This document shows positions 48,904 through 61,900 of a stretch of DNA of 64,000 nucleotides, one piece after another; position 1 is the first letter of the stretch; each line of letters opens with the position of its first letter. The position numbers and the translations under genes were made by a program. Where the stretch lies: the NCBI GenBank assembly GCA_941918925.1, contig OW799234.1, positions 119,077,128 through 119,141,127 of the forward strand, read 5' to 3'. This DNA is from Phyto melanocephala. Taxonomy: Eukaryota > Arthropoda > Insecta > Diptera > Rhinophoridae. The notes beneath the pieces were generated by a model. It was not told the origin of the DNA. It made no database searches and saw only the letters and a program-made list of their open reading frames with translations.

Positions 48904-49226
48904 GGTCTCCACGTAGCAACTTTCATTGCTAAGCATAAACCAAAACGTCGACAGAATAACGGCACTTTATTGCTAATGTTTGTCTATTTTCGTGGGTGGA
49001 GATCACGACACAAGTAATTTATTTATAAAAATTCAATATTTTGGTTTCAACTTTTATGTTTTTGTTTTGGAATACCTCATTCTTAATTATTATCAGGTAA
49101 AATTATTTTAATTTTCCTTTGTTTCTGCAAAGAAAAAGTTCAAAGAAAATGGAATGAGTTTGGTAATTTTTGGTCTACACAATCAAATTTCACAATTGTG
49201 ACAATAAATATTGCTACGTGGAGACG
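48904..49226. mobile_element. Probable MITE with GTCTCCACGTAGCAA inverted ends
   Basis: GTCTCCACGTAGCAA at 48905-48919 and its exact complement at 49211-49225 bound about 320 bp of AT-rich, non-coding sequence. No target duplication could be confirmed. An internal GGGTGGAGATCACGAC weakly repeats the end motif. Confidence 0.6.
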
Positions 49227-49911
49227 GATTATAAATATGCATTTTCTATGAACTAAATCTCTATATGTCTATGGACATCTGAAAAGCAACTTATGTCCAA
49301 ATTTCATATATTTTTGATAGACTGTGTTGTTCTGTGTTCTGTGTTTTCGACATATTTCTAAACAATATTTTATGCTTTTAAGAGCTTATTTGGCAGATGT
49401 TGTACAGACAAATTCAGTACGATGTTGTACTGAAAGTTTAAAATTTTTATATGAGAATTGACACTTAAGTCAAATGGAAAAAATATAAAATTAATTGATT
49501 TCATTATAAGTCATATATTTTGTTAAAGGTAGAGAGACGTAATGTAGAAACCTAAAGTTTTACCCATATATTATTAATATATAAAAAAAAATTATTTTTT
49601 ATTAAACTTTAATGATACCTGAAATAACCACGTCCTTTACATACAAATGTCTAAAACTGACAGATGCTCCTGACTACTTTATACGAATTTCATGTATCGA
49701 TCTAAATGTCGAATTGTCATAATTTCCCAAAAGAAATTTAAACAGATAAAACGTACAATTTTAAAATCTTTTTATTATATTGATAAATTATAAAATTATG
49801 TCAATACGACACTTAGCACTCTATGTTAATTTACCAATTTTTTTTTTTATAAAAACAAACAAATTATTTGTATTACATAACAGCTGTTCTTAGAGTAATA
49901 AGCCTATCTTT

Positions 49912-50825
49912 TATACCCTTCATCAGTGCTGCCAAGGGTATAACAGCTTTGTCATTGTTATTTCATCAATTTCTCCAATATTCTTTTCCAACTGCATAAA
50001 GTATATATTTTCTGAAAGCCTGTGAAAAGGAGAGTAGACTTAGCAATATTTATGTGTCCATACAACTTTGAGAGGACCTGAGGTTTTTCCTTTATTTTTA
50101 TTACAAAAATTAAAAATGTTCAATCGTATTCAGAATAATTTATCGACATGTTTGGTGCTGTTTGGAGATATGATTTTATGACCATTTGTAAAAAAATTTT
50201 TTACAAATCGATCACTAATCGGCCGAGTTATAGACAAGCAGAAATTGGAAAAATATTTTTATAATTTTTTTAAGTTTCTCAAGAACCTGAATAATTTTTG
50301 TATACGATAGTAACACCATTTAGTAAGCCGTGACCTTACAAATCAGTTTTATTTAACTGAGAACAGATCATCAAAATACAAAGGCTTCGGTGTTTTCCTA
50401 AAATTAACATTCGTGTAAATATCGGTATCAAATAAAAGCAGCCTGATTAGAAAAATATAATACTCGGTAAAAAATTTAAATGCTATGATGTCCGTCACTT
50501 CAAAGTGGCGTGTCATGAATTCATTTATGAGTCATTTTTAGTTATTAAAAATTTCACAACATTTAACCTTTCATTATTGGCATCATATAACAGGGCTTGA
50601 CCTATAGAATACAAAAAACCCTGAAAAGTTTAAAATCCAAGACAGCGCTGTTAATAAAACAGCTGATATTTTTACTTAATCCTATTAATAAGAGTATAAA
50701 ATTGGAGGATTTGACTTTTAAAATACAGTTAACTACGTAAAAACTATACATTATACTTGTTTTTGTAATTGGTGAAGGGTATTATATGATTCGACACTGC
50801 CGAATATAGCAATCTTACTTGTTTT
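49912..50825 (-). mobile_element. M1-family repeat, old diverged copy
   Basis: Reading on the minus strand, it starts AAACAAGTAAGATTGCTATA with a partly decayed hairpin (TTCGGCAGTGTCGAA) and TAATACCCTTCACC. It ends with GGGTATAAAA-type sequence (TATACCCTTCATCAGTGC in plus sense). The (GTCY) tract and core are barely recognisable, so it is older than neighbouring copies. Confidence 0.7.
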
Positions 50826-50875
50826 CTTTATAAGATTGGCATACCTTTATATAGATTCTGGCATAGATGACTGAC

Positions 50876-51737
50876 AACAAGTAAGAGCGCTATATTCGGC
50901 CGTGCCGAATCTTATATACCCTTCACAACGTGTAGTCATGCAATAACAGTAGTTTGTATCACCATTCATCTCATATGAAATACGTACACACATATAAAAA
51001 ACACATATATAAAAAACATCCCATTGTAAAATTATAAATTTACGTATGTATGTTACAAAAAAAAAAATAAAAAAAAAAAATTTAAAAAAAAAATTTAAAA
51101 AAAAAAATTTAAAAAATAAATTAAAAAAAAAAAATTTTTAAAAAAATAATTAAAATATATATAATTAATGTAAAACAAAAAAAAAATAAAAAAAAAATTA
51201 AAAAAAAAATTAAAAAAAAAAATAATAAAAATATAAATAATATATTAAATAAAAAATAAAAAAAAAAATAAAAAAAAATTAAAAAAAAAATATTTAATAT
51301 ATAAAAAAAATTTTTTTTTGGCTCAGCTGAGATTCGATGCCACGTTTTCTCTAACCAGTATACACGTTTGTATGTATGTATGTTGTTGTTGTAATGTTGT
51401 TTTTGTGAAAAAAAATCGAGGTGGTCGTGGGTTTTTGCTCATATCTCAGTTGTTTATGTACCGATGTTTCTGATTTTCAATAGCGATCTACTCCCGAATA
51501 TTTCTGATATTTTAATACCTCACCCGGGTCCAAGCGATGTCGGGGGGCTTAAAAAAGTTGATTTCAACATACACACGGACAGACGGTCAGACGGACAGAC
51601 TGACAGAGCTTAATCGACTTCCCTATTCATAAGCTTTCAGAAAATATATACTTTATGGGGTCGGAAATGAAAATTGTAGAAATTTCACACGGAATGACAA
51701 ACCTATATATACCCTTTTTCAGTGTGTGAAGGGTATA
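50876..51737 (+). mobile_element. M1-family repeat, complete 862-bp reference copy
   Basis: It has the full structure in order. The start AACAAGTAAGAGCGCTATATT is followed by the perfect hairpin ATTCGGC-CGT-GCCGAAT and TATACCCTTCACAACGTG. Next come a 300-bp A-rich tract, the tRNA-like TCTAACCAGTATACACG module (51345-51370) and the CCCGGGTCCAAGCGATG core. Then (GACAGACGG)n and TATATACTTTATGGGG lead to the 3' hairpin TATACCCTTTTTCAG / GTGTGAAGGGTATA. There is no coding capacity. Confidence 0.88.
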
Positions 51738-54540
51738 AAAATATATTAAGAATTATTATCAGCTGTGATAGTAACACCATCTTTAAAGTAAATATACCTT
51801 AATCATAGAAACACTTCATTTACAGCAATATAACTTGTTGTTTTTTTTTTTGGTATCTTGCACTAAATTTATTTTCAAAATTATTATAACAAATTTTCAC
51901 TATCTTTCACGTGAACGGCATCATTGCTCATTATCTTAATGGGGAATAAAAACCAAATGACTAAAAATTATTTTAGCTAATAATTGTATTTAAACTTAAA
52001 ATTAAATTTTAAGTATTTCACGTACTAAACACATGAAATTCTTAGGTACACTTTCACATATCATAGATAAAACTTGAAAAAAAAAATTTGGCAAATGTTT
52101 TGTTATTTATTAAAACAAACTGTATACTTAATGAGTGGTAAAATAAAGCATTTAAATAAAAAAAAATATATTTAAAGCACCTAGATTTCATGCAAAGCCT
52201 TTAGCTTTATAAAGATAATATAGTAAGTAGTTAATTTAATGCCGCTATCTAACATAGCAACTTAATATATTTTATTTTAATAAACAAACTAATATTTTCT
52301 AATACACTTTACCTGTGGTGCCAAGGCTATGTATAAATTTGTCGTATCGTTTGTAATTTCTAAAATATTAGTTTCTGACCCTATAAGGTAAATATGTTTT
52401 CTGTAAGCTTATGACTACGGGAGTCGATTGGTTGGCAGGTTCGTCTATTCGTGTGTTAGTTGAGATCAACTTTAAGAGGCCACCACATGATGTCCGCTCA
52501 GATGTATATGTAGCCATCCATCTTTTAAATTATAAGGGAATGAATCACTACTGAAATCTTGCGCGATCGCCTTAAAACCTTCTGAGATATGTGCAAACAA
52601 ACACGACTGCCTCTGTATTTTTCCATATTTTTACCACTAAAATCAAAATTTTTCAGCCCTAAGTTTATTAAAGAGACATTTTCTATAGTATGATATGCCC
52701 TTATTGCTAAAAAATTTTGGATAAATCGGTAACTAAACGAAAAAGTTATAGACAAAAAAAATAAAAAAAAAAATTTAAAATTTTAATATAACAAGGTTTT
52801 AAGGCTGCCAATGAATTTTTGGACATACCTAAGACACCTGAGTATAGACCGTAGTTTTTAAAATTACTGCTTAGAAAATAGTAACAAATCGGTTTGAAAT
52901 TAACTGAGATATAAGCACAATACAAGTTTCAGTGTTTCTCCTAAAATTTACAAACGAAAATAAATTTTTTTCAGGACACGATATTGATATCAAAAGAAAG
53001 GGATTGACTTTCAAAATATAGGACACTATAAAAAATTTTAGATCCAAGATGGCCATCACAACAAAATGGCGTACAATTAATTTATATATGGGTCTAACTA
53101 GTAATTAAAAATTTAACCTCTTCAACCTCCTCAACATTCGTATTGAATGAAAGATCTTGGCAAGCAGAATACAGTAAACAATGATAAAGTTAAAACAAAC
53201 ATGACTTTTTATAATAAATTTCGGATAATTTTTTTTCGTAACCTATCAATATAGGAATCAAATGACCTTAATTCTCGAATACTAGCAGTATTTGAGAATG
53301 ACCTTAATTTTCGAATACTAGCAGTATTTAAAATGCCGTCGGAAATAATAATAACAAATGGCATATGACAATAAATCTAAGCTACGATGTGATCACTATA
53401 ACTTCTTAATGGGGCAAGGTATTATCAGTATTATTTATTTGTTTTTTAAGTGCAATACATCATACTCATTTGCTTCTTAACGTCACTATAAAAAACCAAA
53501 CGACTCACGAGTAGACTAAGTTTTTCTCAGCAATACAAACGAGAAAATCTTGACAATGACCTTGTTAAATGACGTTAAATACTTAGAATAATATAAACAC
53601 ATGAAAAAGAAACAGCAACAAAAATTATATCAGCAGTGATGAAGGATTGAATGAATTTGTGTTTCACTTTTGTTTTTTTTAGAAAACGCCTTTCAGATAG
53701 TTAAAAATTTATAAACAAAATTATTTTAATTTTTTTTAAACACAATTGAAAAATTAATGTATGTCTCTTGAGAATGATTAAAATTATGAAAATGTTGCTT
53801 TAAAATAAGGTAAATTTTCCTTAAGGGATGGTTATGCAAATATTTCTTAAAACTGGAATTCAAATTTGAAAAAAATATATTTAGCAACAAGGACTCAGAA
53901 TCCCAACAAATATATTGGTGTAACATAAATTGCTACTTGTCGTAAATAATTTAAAAATATCAAAAGGGCACAAAAATCGTGTCACTAGATACAAATCATG
54001 TATATTAAAAAGGTCACGACTTTCAGATTTAGTCGTTCGAAATGTCAAAAATTTTATGTGTGTTCAGCAAGTGTGTAACAAATTTGTTGACAACTGTAGC
54101 TGATTTGATAATGTATTGGGAAATTTTCATAAAATAGTAGTTTCTGTAAAGCAAGTTTGACTGTGTTCCATCCTATCACACATTTTGTTGCGATTTTCTC
54201 ATAAAGGACAGAATCTATCAGAATTTTGTTTGACATAATCGCACGACTTTGTTGGATAGTCAGTAATGACCTTAATAATATACTGTGGTAGTTTTTGTAG
54301 AAATTTGATTGTATATGTTACATCGACAGAGCATGTAACAACCCCAAAAAAAATTTTAAGGAAGTGCTTCTAAAGTAGCTTAATTAGTTCTTACCTGCTT
54401 CTAGGAGCGCTTGCATACAGCATGATTTTTTTAATGTGATGTCTCACTTTGAAGTTCTTGTCTCTAACAAGATAAGCTTAATCATGCTTTACGCTTGCGC
54501 ACTACTGAAAATAGGTAGCACCAAATGAGGGAGAAATAAA
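51738..54540. other. Repeat-derived and unique non-coding DNA, no gene seen
   Basis: About 52310-52520 looks like a badly decayed M1 3' end in minus orientation (TAAGGTAAATATGTTTTCTG, then GGGAGTCGATTGGTTGG). At 53261-53330 is a short 36-bp tandem duplication containing CGAATACTAGCAGTATTT. Open frames at 52525, 52871, 53726 and 54054 on the minus strand have no recognisable domain. Confidence 0.45.
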
Positions 54541-55744
54541 AAAACAAGTAAAAATAATTTATTTGGCAGTGCTGAATTTTTGACACCTACCAACAGTTTT
54601 GTGGTAGCATAAAATTTATTATTTTATTATTAGCAGTAAAAACTATGGAATAATCTCTATATAAGTACTAAAATAATTTCGATTTGCTATTTAATTTTTT
54701 GTAATTTAGTCTTACATTAGAACCTTTAGTATTTCTACATTAGGAGTGATATTACTCGCTCTTGTTTACTACAATGTAGTAATTTTACGGAAACTAAAAA
54801 GTATGAATTGATAGCTATAGGTAGTTAAGAAATAATACTAACCTTGTGCGCATTGCACCTTCTTATTTAAAAATAATATAATTAATGTTAGAATTCAACA
54901 TTTTTTTTTTCAAAATTTTCGTCCATATAGAAATTATGTGAATTAAGTTAACGCATTATATGGGAGGAGTGCGTAAAAGTCGGCGTGTCACCTTCATTTT
55001 CTCACATTGTAATAATATTGGCCAGAAAGCTATATATGGGAAATTTATCATCATAATTATAATTCTGTTACTTTTAAGGGGTTTCAAATTTCATTAATTG
55101 TATATTATGTGAGAAGTGCGCATTAAACTTGGCGTCTCAAAGTAATTATTAATTTTACCTTCGATTCATCAATATGCAGTCTTTCTTCTGCCAAAATCTT
55201 TGTCCATATAAAAATTTAAAGAATTTAATTTATAAAGCGTTATATGGGAGGTGGGCATGCCATATTTATTTTCAAATCTATCGACCAAAAACTTATGTTT
55301 GCAAAATTTTATAATCCTGTTTCTAATTTTGTCAGTTTTATTACATTTTAAATTTTGAATTGATCAAAAAATATATTTATCGGTATAAATTTTCGTACAT
55401 TCCGATCTATAACTCTTTTTGTAATATATAGATTTGAGCCATTTTCTAGGGAACATATTTTTTACTAAGAAATATACCTGCAATATTTAATCACTCTACA
55501 CTGTTGCGTTTAGACGCAGTCGCATTTTATTCAGAAGAAAGACATATTTTATAACCTTTTTCTGTTCGAGCTCTATTGTGATTTCAACAGCCGGATAGAC
55601 GGCTAGACGTAGCTAGATCGTCCTATAATAAAACCAAGACTTAGAAAATATATTCTTTATGGGATTTAAAATTAATATTTCGATGTGTAACAAACGGTAT
55701 GACATACTAAATATACCCCATATTATTTTTTGGTGGTGGGTATA
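54541..55744 (+). mobile_element. M2-family repeat, ~1.2 kb, diverged
   Basis: It starts AAAACAAGTAAAAATAATTT with a degraded hairpin (GGCAGTGCTGAAT) and CACCTACCAACAG. The M2 body words follow (TATGGGAGGAGTGCGTAAAAG, GTGGGCATGCC), and it ends ATATACCCCATATTA / TTTTTGGTGGTGGGTATA. It lies directly downstream of the anoctamin 3' end. Confidence 0.75.
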
Positions 55745-55933
55745 AAAATCCTATTGAAAAAAATGTCTCGTTTATTTTTCACTCCAGAAAAAGTAAGCAG
55801 TACAGAAAATAAACTCTGTTACACTTTCGTGTACAAACAATGTGTACAAACAACGTGTATAAAACACGATAAGCGAATAAATTATGCGCTGCTTACAAAA
55901 TTCTAAAACGTAAATTAAATTTTTAGCGTAGCT

Positions 55934-55939
55934 TTTATT
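55934..55939 (-). promoter_or_regulatory. Polyadenylation signal AATAAA for the anoctamin gene
   Basis: The minus strand carries AATAAA about 27 nt beyond the anoctamin stop codon (plus-strand TTTATT). A short 3' UTR ending near 55910 is expected, which would leave the M2 repeat at 54541-55744 outside the transcript. Confidence 0.6.
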
Positions 55940-55965
55940 AACACCGTTATTTAACATAAATAAAA

Positions 55966-58900
55966 TTAAACCAAAGATTCTAATTCAAATGCAAATTTTT
56001 GATCTACCGCCAATAACTTTTCATACTCAATAATAAATTCACGTAATAAATAGTTTTCACGATCTATACGCTTTTGCAGATTACGTGGCACATCCGGTAT
56101 AGACCAGGAAATTGTAGACTGAATGAAACCAATAATATTCTAGAAAGAGAAAAAAAAACATTTTTTTGCTACATTCCAACATACATATGTATATGTATAT
56201 ATAAAAGGAGATCTATATACATAGAACGTATCAGAAAAAAAGTACGTCATCTTTAAAGTAATTTTGCAAGGCAATTTGATAAACAATTTTGCCGACATCT
56301 TACATTCGAGTATACATAAAGTTGTGCTATTTTAATTTATTTGTCGGGATTAGGTAGGAAGGTAAGTAAGGCTGGTGCAAAGTTACCCTCACCCGGAGAC
56401 CATTACGGTCCATTGTGACGCCTTAAAATAGAAATAAAGAGAAGAATAGAAATAGTGAAAAAAGAATAGAAAGAGCAGCAGAACAGACCCGAGCTTTTGA
56501 CGGGAACCGAACCCGCAACCCCCAAACTAGCAAACCACAAAATTAAAAAAAGTTTAGAAATAGACTACGTTCGGCAGCAAAACAAATAAACATTGTTATC
56601 GCAATTCAACTATTTTTTGTTAACTTTAAATATTCTTTCATAAGGATGGTTAATAACAAGAGTAAAAAATGGGAAATATCATAATTGTGTACCTTAAATA
56701 AAGGCCTTTTTAAAAAGCCATTAGTCTCTTTAAGACAAAAACATTGATATATTATACATAAAGATCCGACTGTAATTACCGAAGATATAACGAAACGAAA
56801 TATACAAAACGAAGACCTCTGCATTCTGCAAAAAAGACAAATTTCACAATATACGAAAAACTTTTTTTTTAGAAAGTTGATACGTTCTAATATAAATAGA
56901 TCTCTTATAAGTTCTTACCCACCTGATATAAAACAATAAAGAGCAACTTTGCCGCCAATATCTGCCAGTAAATCATAGGTCTTTCAAAGGCATCTTCCGA
57001 TTCCGGTGGATTACGAAAATCCCAATATCTACAAATCTTTGTATTCAAATATTCTGATTTGTTGCCAAATGTAGTTTGTAATTCAAATTGAGTAGTATTA
57101 AAATGAGACAAAACAAAGTCAATATAGCCTTTTAAGCTACCATCTTTACTGACAGTAAAAATGTAAAACAGTTTAGTTATAAAGTTGGTAGAGAATGCTA
57201 TTAAAACTGCACACGAAACCACTGCTAGTTTGGTAATCAAATTGAGAAATTCCAACCATACGCCAATATCACAAGCTCTCTGAGCCACAGGTCTTTGTGT
57301 GAATTTCAGCATTTTGTAAGCATCTAAGCGAGTCTCAAAGAGGTTATTAATTAGAGCCAACAGAGGAGCCAGAGGAAACGCCAAACCAAACAAAGTAACA
57401 AAACCATATTGAATAACTAGTAGATTTGAAAATATTAAGTAGTTTATGGTTTTTAATATTCTATTTCTGTAAAAAAATCTTACCCATTTCCAAGTACTCC
57501 AAATACATCATTTTGTGTGACCATGTTACCAAATGATAATCCTGGGTCCATTGATTATATCTCAGCAACTTTTCTCCTCTAGTCGATCTAACCAAACTCA
57601 TTAGGATTTTCAAGGGCGGTATTAACATTTCCATAAAGCCAAAAAATACTTGTTTGCCAAACATTATTATAGACAACTGTATGCTCAGCTCTAATAGACA
57701 ACCACCATGATGACACTCTTCTCGACGCCAACCAAAAAATCTTCTATATTTACCGGGACGACCCACAAGTTTGCCCTTAATAAAAGCAATATAGAAAAGG
57801 GAGGAATAGTAGGTAACAAAATGAAAGATAAAACTTTTGGTTGTAACACTTTCATCGAATTCCCTTTGTGTACGACAATATTCCCAGTTTGTTAAAACAT
57901 CAGCCAGAGCAGTGTATATATTGGCCAGTGTGGTTATAATAGTGAGTTCTATAACCGTTGAGGCCATGGGAAAATAAAACACAGTATAAACGACAGATGT
58001 GTTAGAGCCCACAATATTATGGGCAGCACGTTGAGCCATACGATAGACCACCATGGACGTGGTAACCATGAGAGAAATGCAAATCTATAAAAAATAAAAC
58101 CAAGAATTTTTTGTTTCATATAAAATACTTAAAGAAAAATATAATATAATTTTTCATAAATTTTATAAATATATACCGGATCTTAAAAAATTCCATGACA
58201 CCCAGAAAATAAAGTTTAGACAATTAAACACTGTTTGTTATTATCATACTCAATTAAAACCTTAAAAAATTAATTTCTCGAAAGCCACAATAAAATTGCA
58301 TCATTGCAACTAAACCATTGTGAAACTACATATTTAAGGTAATTGCGTTTTAAAAAGAATTTTTGTAAAAAAGTTTTCTAAATGAAGTCTGACAATCCCC
58401 GCTAGATCAAAAAGAGTGTATTAACTCCAATCCTACAAGTTTTCACTTTTACGAAGAATTTGAAAAAAAAAATCTAAAATAAATTTATACAATTTCCTAA
58501 GAAATATGCTTCAGAAAATATTTTTTAAAATAAATTAAAATAATAATAATATTGAAATTATCGATTTACCTCGCCCATACAAAGGGATATACTGGACCCA
58601 CGTCAGTGAAATTACAAAAAAAAACAATTAAAAGTTAATTGTTTGAGCTTTGTAAATCATCTGCTTATTTCTTATTTGTAAATAAAGTGTTAAGATAAAT
58701 TCTTATATCGTTTTGAGTAAAACCTAGTAGCTTATTATTGTAAGTAAATTTGTTTTTTAGTGCAACTTTGTGTCCGCTTATGCATTTATTTCTTACGAAC
58801 CATCATTAAATAAGAATTGTTGTTTGTGAGTTATTTTCTCGCAACAAAAAGGAACCATTAGGTATCAAAGTACCTTCATAAAGAATGTGATAAAATACCA

Positions 58901-61900
58901 TCAAGAAGGTTCTGCGGCAATCGAGTTTGGAAAGACAAATAGAAAGACAGACAGACAACAATTTCTAAAACTGGTATTTTATTTTCTAGAAAGTAGGCTT
59001 ATACATATACTTTTATTAAAATTTTCTAAAAAGATGTTATATATGTACATAACTTTAAGTTTACAATTGAAATGGCGTTTCTATCGATGCCAACAGCTGA
59101 TTGCCGTTATAACAGTGCAGTGCAGCCAACATGCAAGAACCCGAAAACTAGAACCAATCTGGAAAAACAAAAACTGGATTTGAATTCAGCGCCTCAAATA
59201 ACGTTCAGATTTGTTCTCATCGGTTCAGCTCCAAAAGTTGACCGGAATTTGTAAACTTGTGTAATTGTTTACATTAACGCAGTACTGTTAAAATAATTTT
59301 TCACATGTTTTGCAACTAAGCATGTTGTGTTTTGTTTTGTTCATATAGGGGTACCAGACATAGTGTAATTAGCAGCATATGTACTGTTTTTCTTCAAATT
59401 AACTATTTTATGCACAACACCGAAAACAGTACTCAAATTTACTGAGTTAACTCTTAGTACAATTTTTTGAATTATTTTTTTATTTTAATTGAAATCCCAT
59501 CTGATCCCGATTTTACCCTCAGCTGTTCCAGTGATGCATGATTGTGTGTATGAGTGAGACCTACTGAGAAATATTCTTCATGCAGGAAACATATCAGATC
59601 AAAACGAATTTACTTTAATGTGGTGTTAAATCTACAACAAATGCAACGATATAAAAACTCCAGAATTTTTTTTTGTAGATTTGAAGAAAATTTGCTCAAA
59701 ATTTCATCGAACACATTTTTTGAAAATCAAGTGAAGAAAGTTAGTATATATTTTCCAAAACGCTTCACTGTATAACATTACCCACTTTTTAAAGTAAAGG
59801 ATGCCGTAACAAGTGCTCGAAATTTTTATTTGCCACCACAGACTACGGGACTTGGGAATATTAAGAAGAATTCAAACAGATAACATTTTCAATAACAATT
59901 TTTTCATAATAATAAAAAAGAAAAAAATAATCAGCTGACTCCTTAATACCAATTTATAGTCAGATCTTCTTGGGTCAGACTTTTTTTCGATTAAATAAAA
60001 AGTCAAATAAAAATTTTTTTAAACAAATAAGAGCACACTTAATTAAATTTAAGAGCTCATAAAGCCGACAGAATGCATTTCTCTTCAATATACATAAGTA
60101 TAATTCCAAAATATTAAGGTGACACGCCCACTTTAACGCAAACCTCTCATACAACGCTTTATCTCAAATTTCTATATGGACAAAATTTTTGGAAGATTAA
60201 ATGACCTCATATTGAAATATCTAAGTTGAATTTATTAGCAGGAACTACTTTGACACGCCTACTTCAACGCCCACTTTCGACATAATTTACTGTTAATGCA
60301 AATCAAAAGCTCATAAAACGGACAGAATTAGATGTATGATGATGAAATGTCGCTCGTATAGCTTTCTGGTCAATACCATTGATATGCCAGAAAATAAAGG
60401 TGACACGACGACCGTACCATTTACCTCTCACATAATGCTTTATCTTAAATTTATTTAATTTATCTATGGACAAAGTTTTCGGAAGAATAAAAGAATATAA
60501 TGAAAAATTTCAGTTTTATTTATTAGCAGAAACTATATTGACACGCCTACTTTAACGCCCAATTTCATTGCAAAACTAAATTTTCGAAATCGAAGTTAAA
60601 AATACTGTTAATAACAAAATAATAAATCTTGTACTTTAAAAGTACATAAAATTGGTGGTGGGTATTAAAAATTCGGCACAGCCAAATATAGTGCTTGTTT
60701 TTTATTTATTTATTATCTTTAATTATTATTTATTTTTTTAATAACACTTTTTTACTTATAATAACTTGCTGGTGTGACGTCACGCATGAGAAAGCAGAAT
60801 TGCAACAAACTTCCGCAATACGTAATCTTTTCTCACCATTCTTGGTTTTTACGAGTATAGGCTATTAAGTAGCCAAATACATTTTTTTAAAAAACAAGAA
60901 TTCACCACAAAACAAAAAGGGGGAATCACACTATTAGATTTACTTACAAACAATATCAATATGCCATAATTAGTAGTATTTGGAATGCATTTAGTAAACC
61001 AGAAGGGTACGTCTGGCTCAAAAAAATTATTCGGTTGATTCATCTTAGCTGCTAGTTTTTTATTCTTTTTCAGTTTCGCAATATATTGAGGACGAGGATG
61101 CTCCAATTCTTGTGTATAGCCAGTAAGTCCCCAACGATGAACAATTTTCGCTGCGTAACGTTTCCAGAGTTCTAAAAATAAAACAGCTAAGAAAATGATA
61201 AATATATTAAAACATAAATATATATAACATGACACTTATACAAAGGTAACACTGTAATTGCAAAAATGTTTGGAAATTAATATTTTTGACGAAATAAAAT
61301 TTAAAAGTTTTATATATAGAAAAAAAATATATAAATGCACCATGGCTTCGGTCCATATTTTTAATGAAATTTAGATATAATTGAGGTTCAATGTTTTTAA
61401 TAAGCCAAACCATCTCATCCTTTAGCTTTTGAATTATTCTTGGCTTATTGACGTACACTTTTTAAATATCCCCAAAGAAAGAAGTCCAACAGTATCAAAG
61501 CACATGATCTTTAACAGCTCAACGACGTGATGTACGGCCATTTAATGTCTCGCTCTTCTTGTGATGGAACCACAATTCTATAATTTTGATGGTAAATGAA
61601 TCCTCTATGAAAGTGTGCCCTGTTACTAAAGGTTATTTTCTTTATAAAGCCACTATTAACATCTGCCTGTTCAACGAAACATTCGGTATATTGAAAACGC
61701 TTTAAATGGTCAGAAGGCTTCCGCTTTGATGTTAATTGAACCTTGTAAGGGTGCAAATTTAAATATTTATTAAAAATTCGTATCAGTAATATTCGTGAAA
61801 TATTCAATTGTTCGAGTCAAGGTTGGCGGCTCACTTCATTGCGAACAAGAGTTTTCCTCAGAATGAACTGCGTGAGTTTGGGGACAGGTGTTTTCACATT

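Noticed and set aside
50876..51737. M1 as a classical Helitron
   Set aside because: Terminal hairpins and tandem copies are suggestive, but I find no 5' TC / 3' CTRR ends and no insertion between A and T. Kept only as a question in the findings.
56606..56824. Possible anoctamin exon between 56606 and 56840 (AG before AATGCAGAGG)
   Set aside because: It would introduce a stop and does not resemble the family. Splicing 56923 directly to 56139 gives the conserved SWSIPDVP sequence in frame.
58887..59254. Two overlapping + strand open frames in an anoctamin intron
   Set aside because: No domain recognised; they overlap in different frames and begin in simple GACA-rich sequence.
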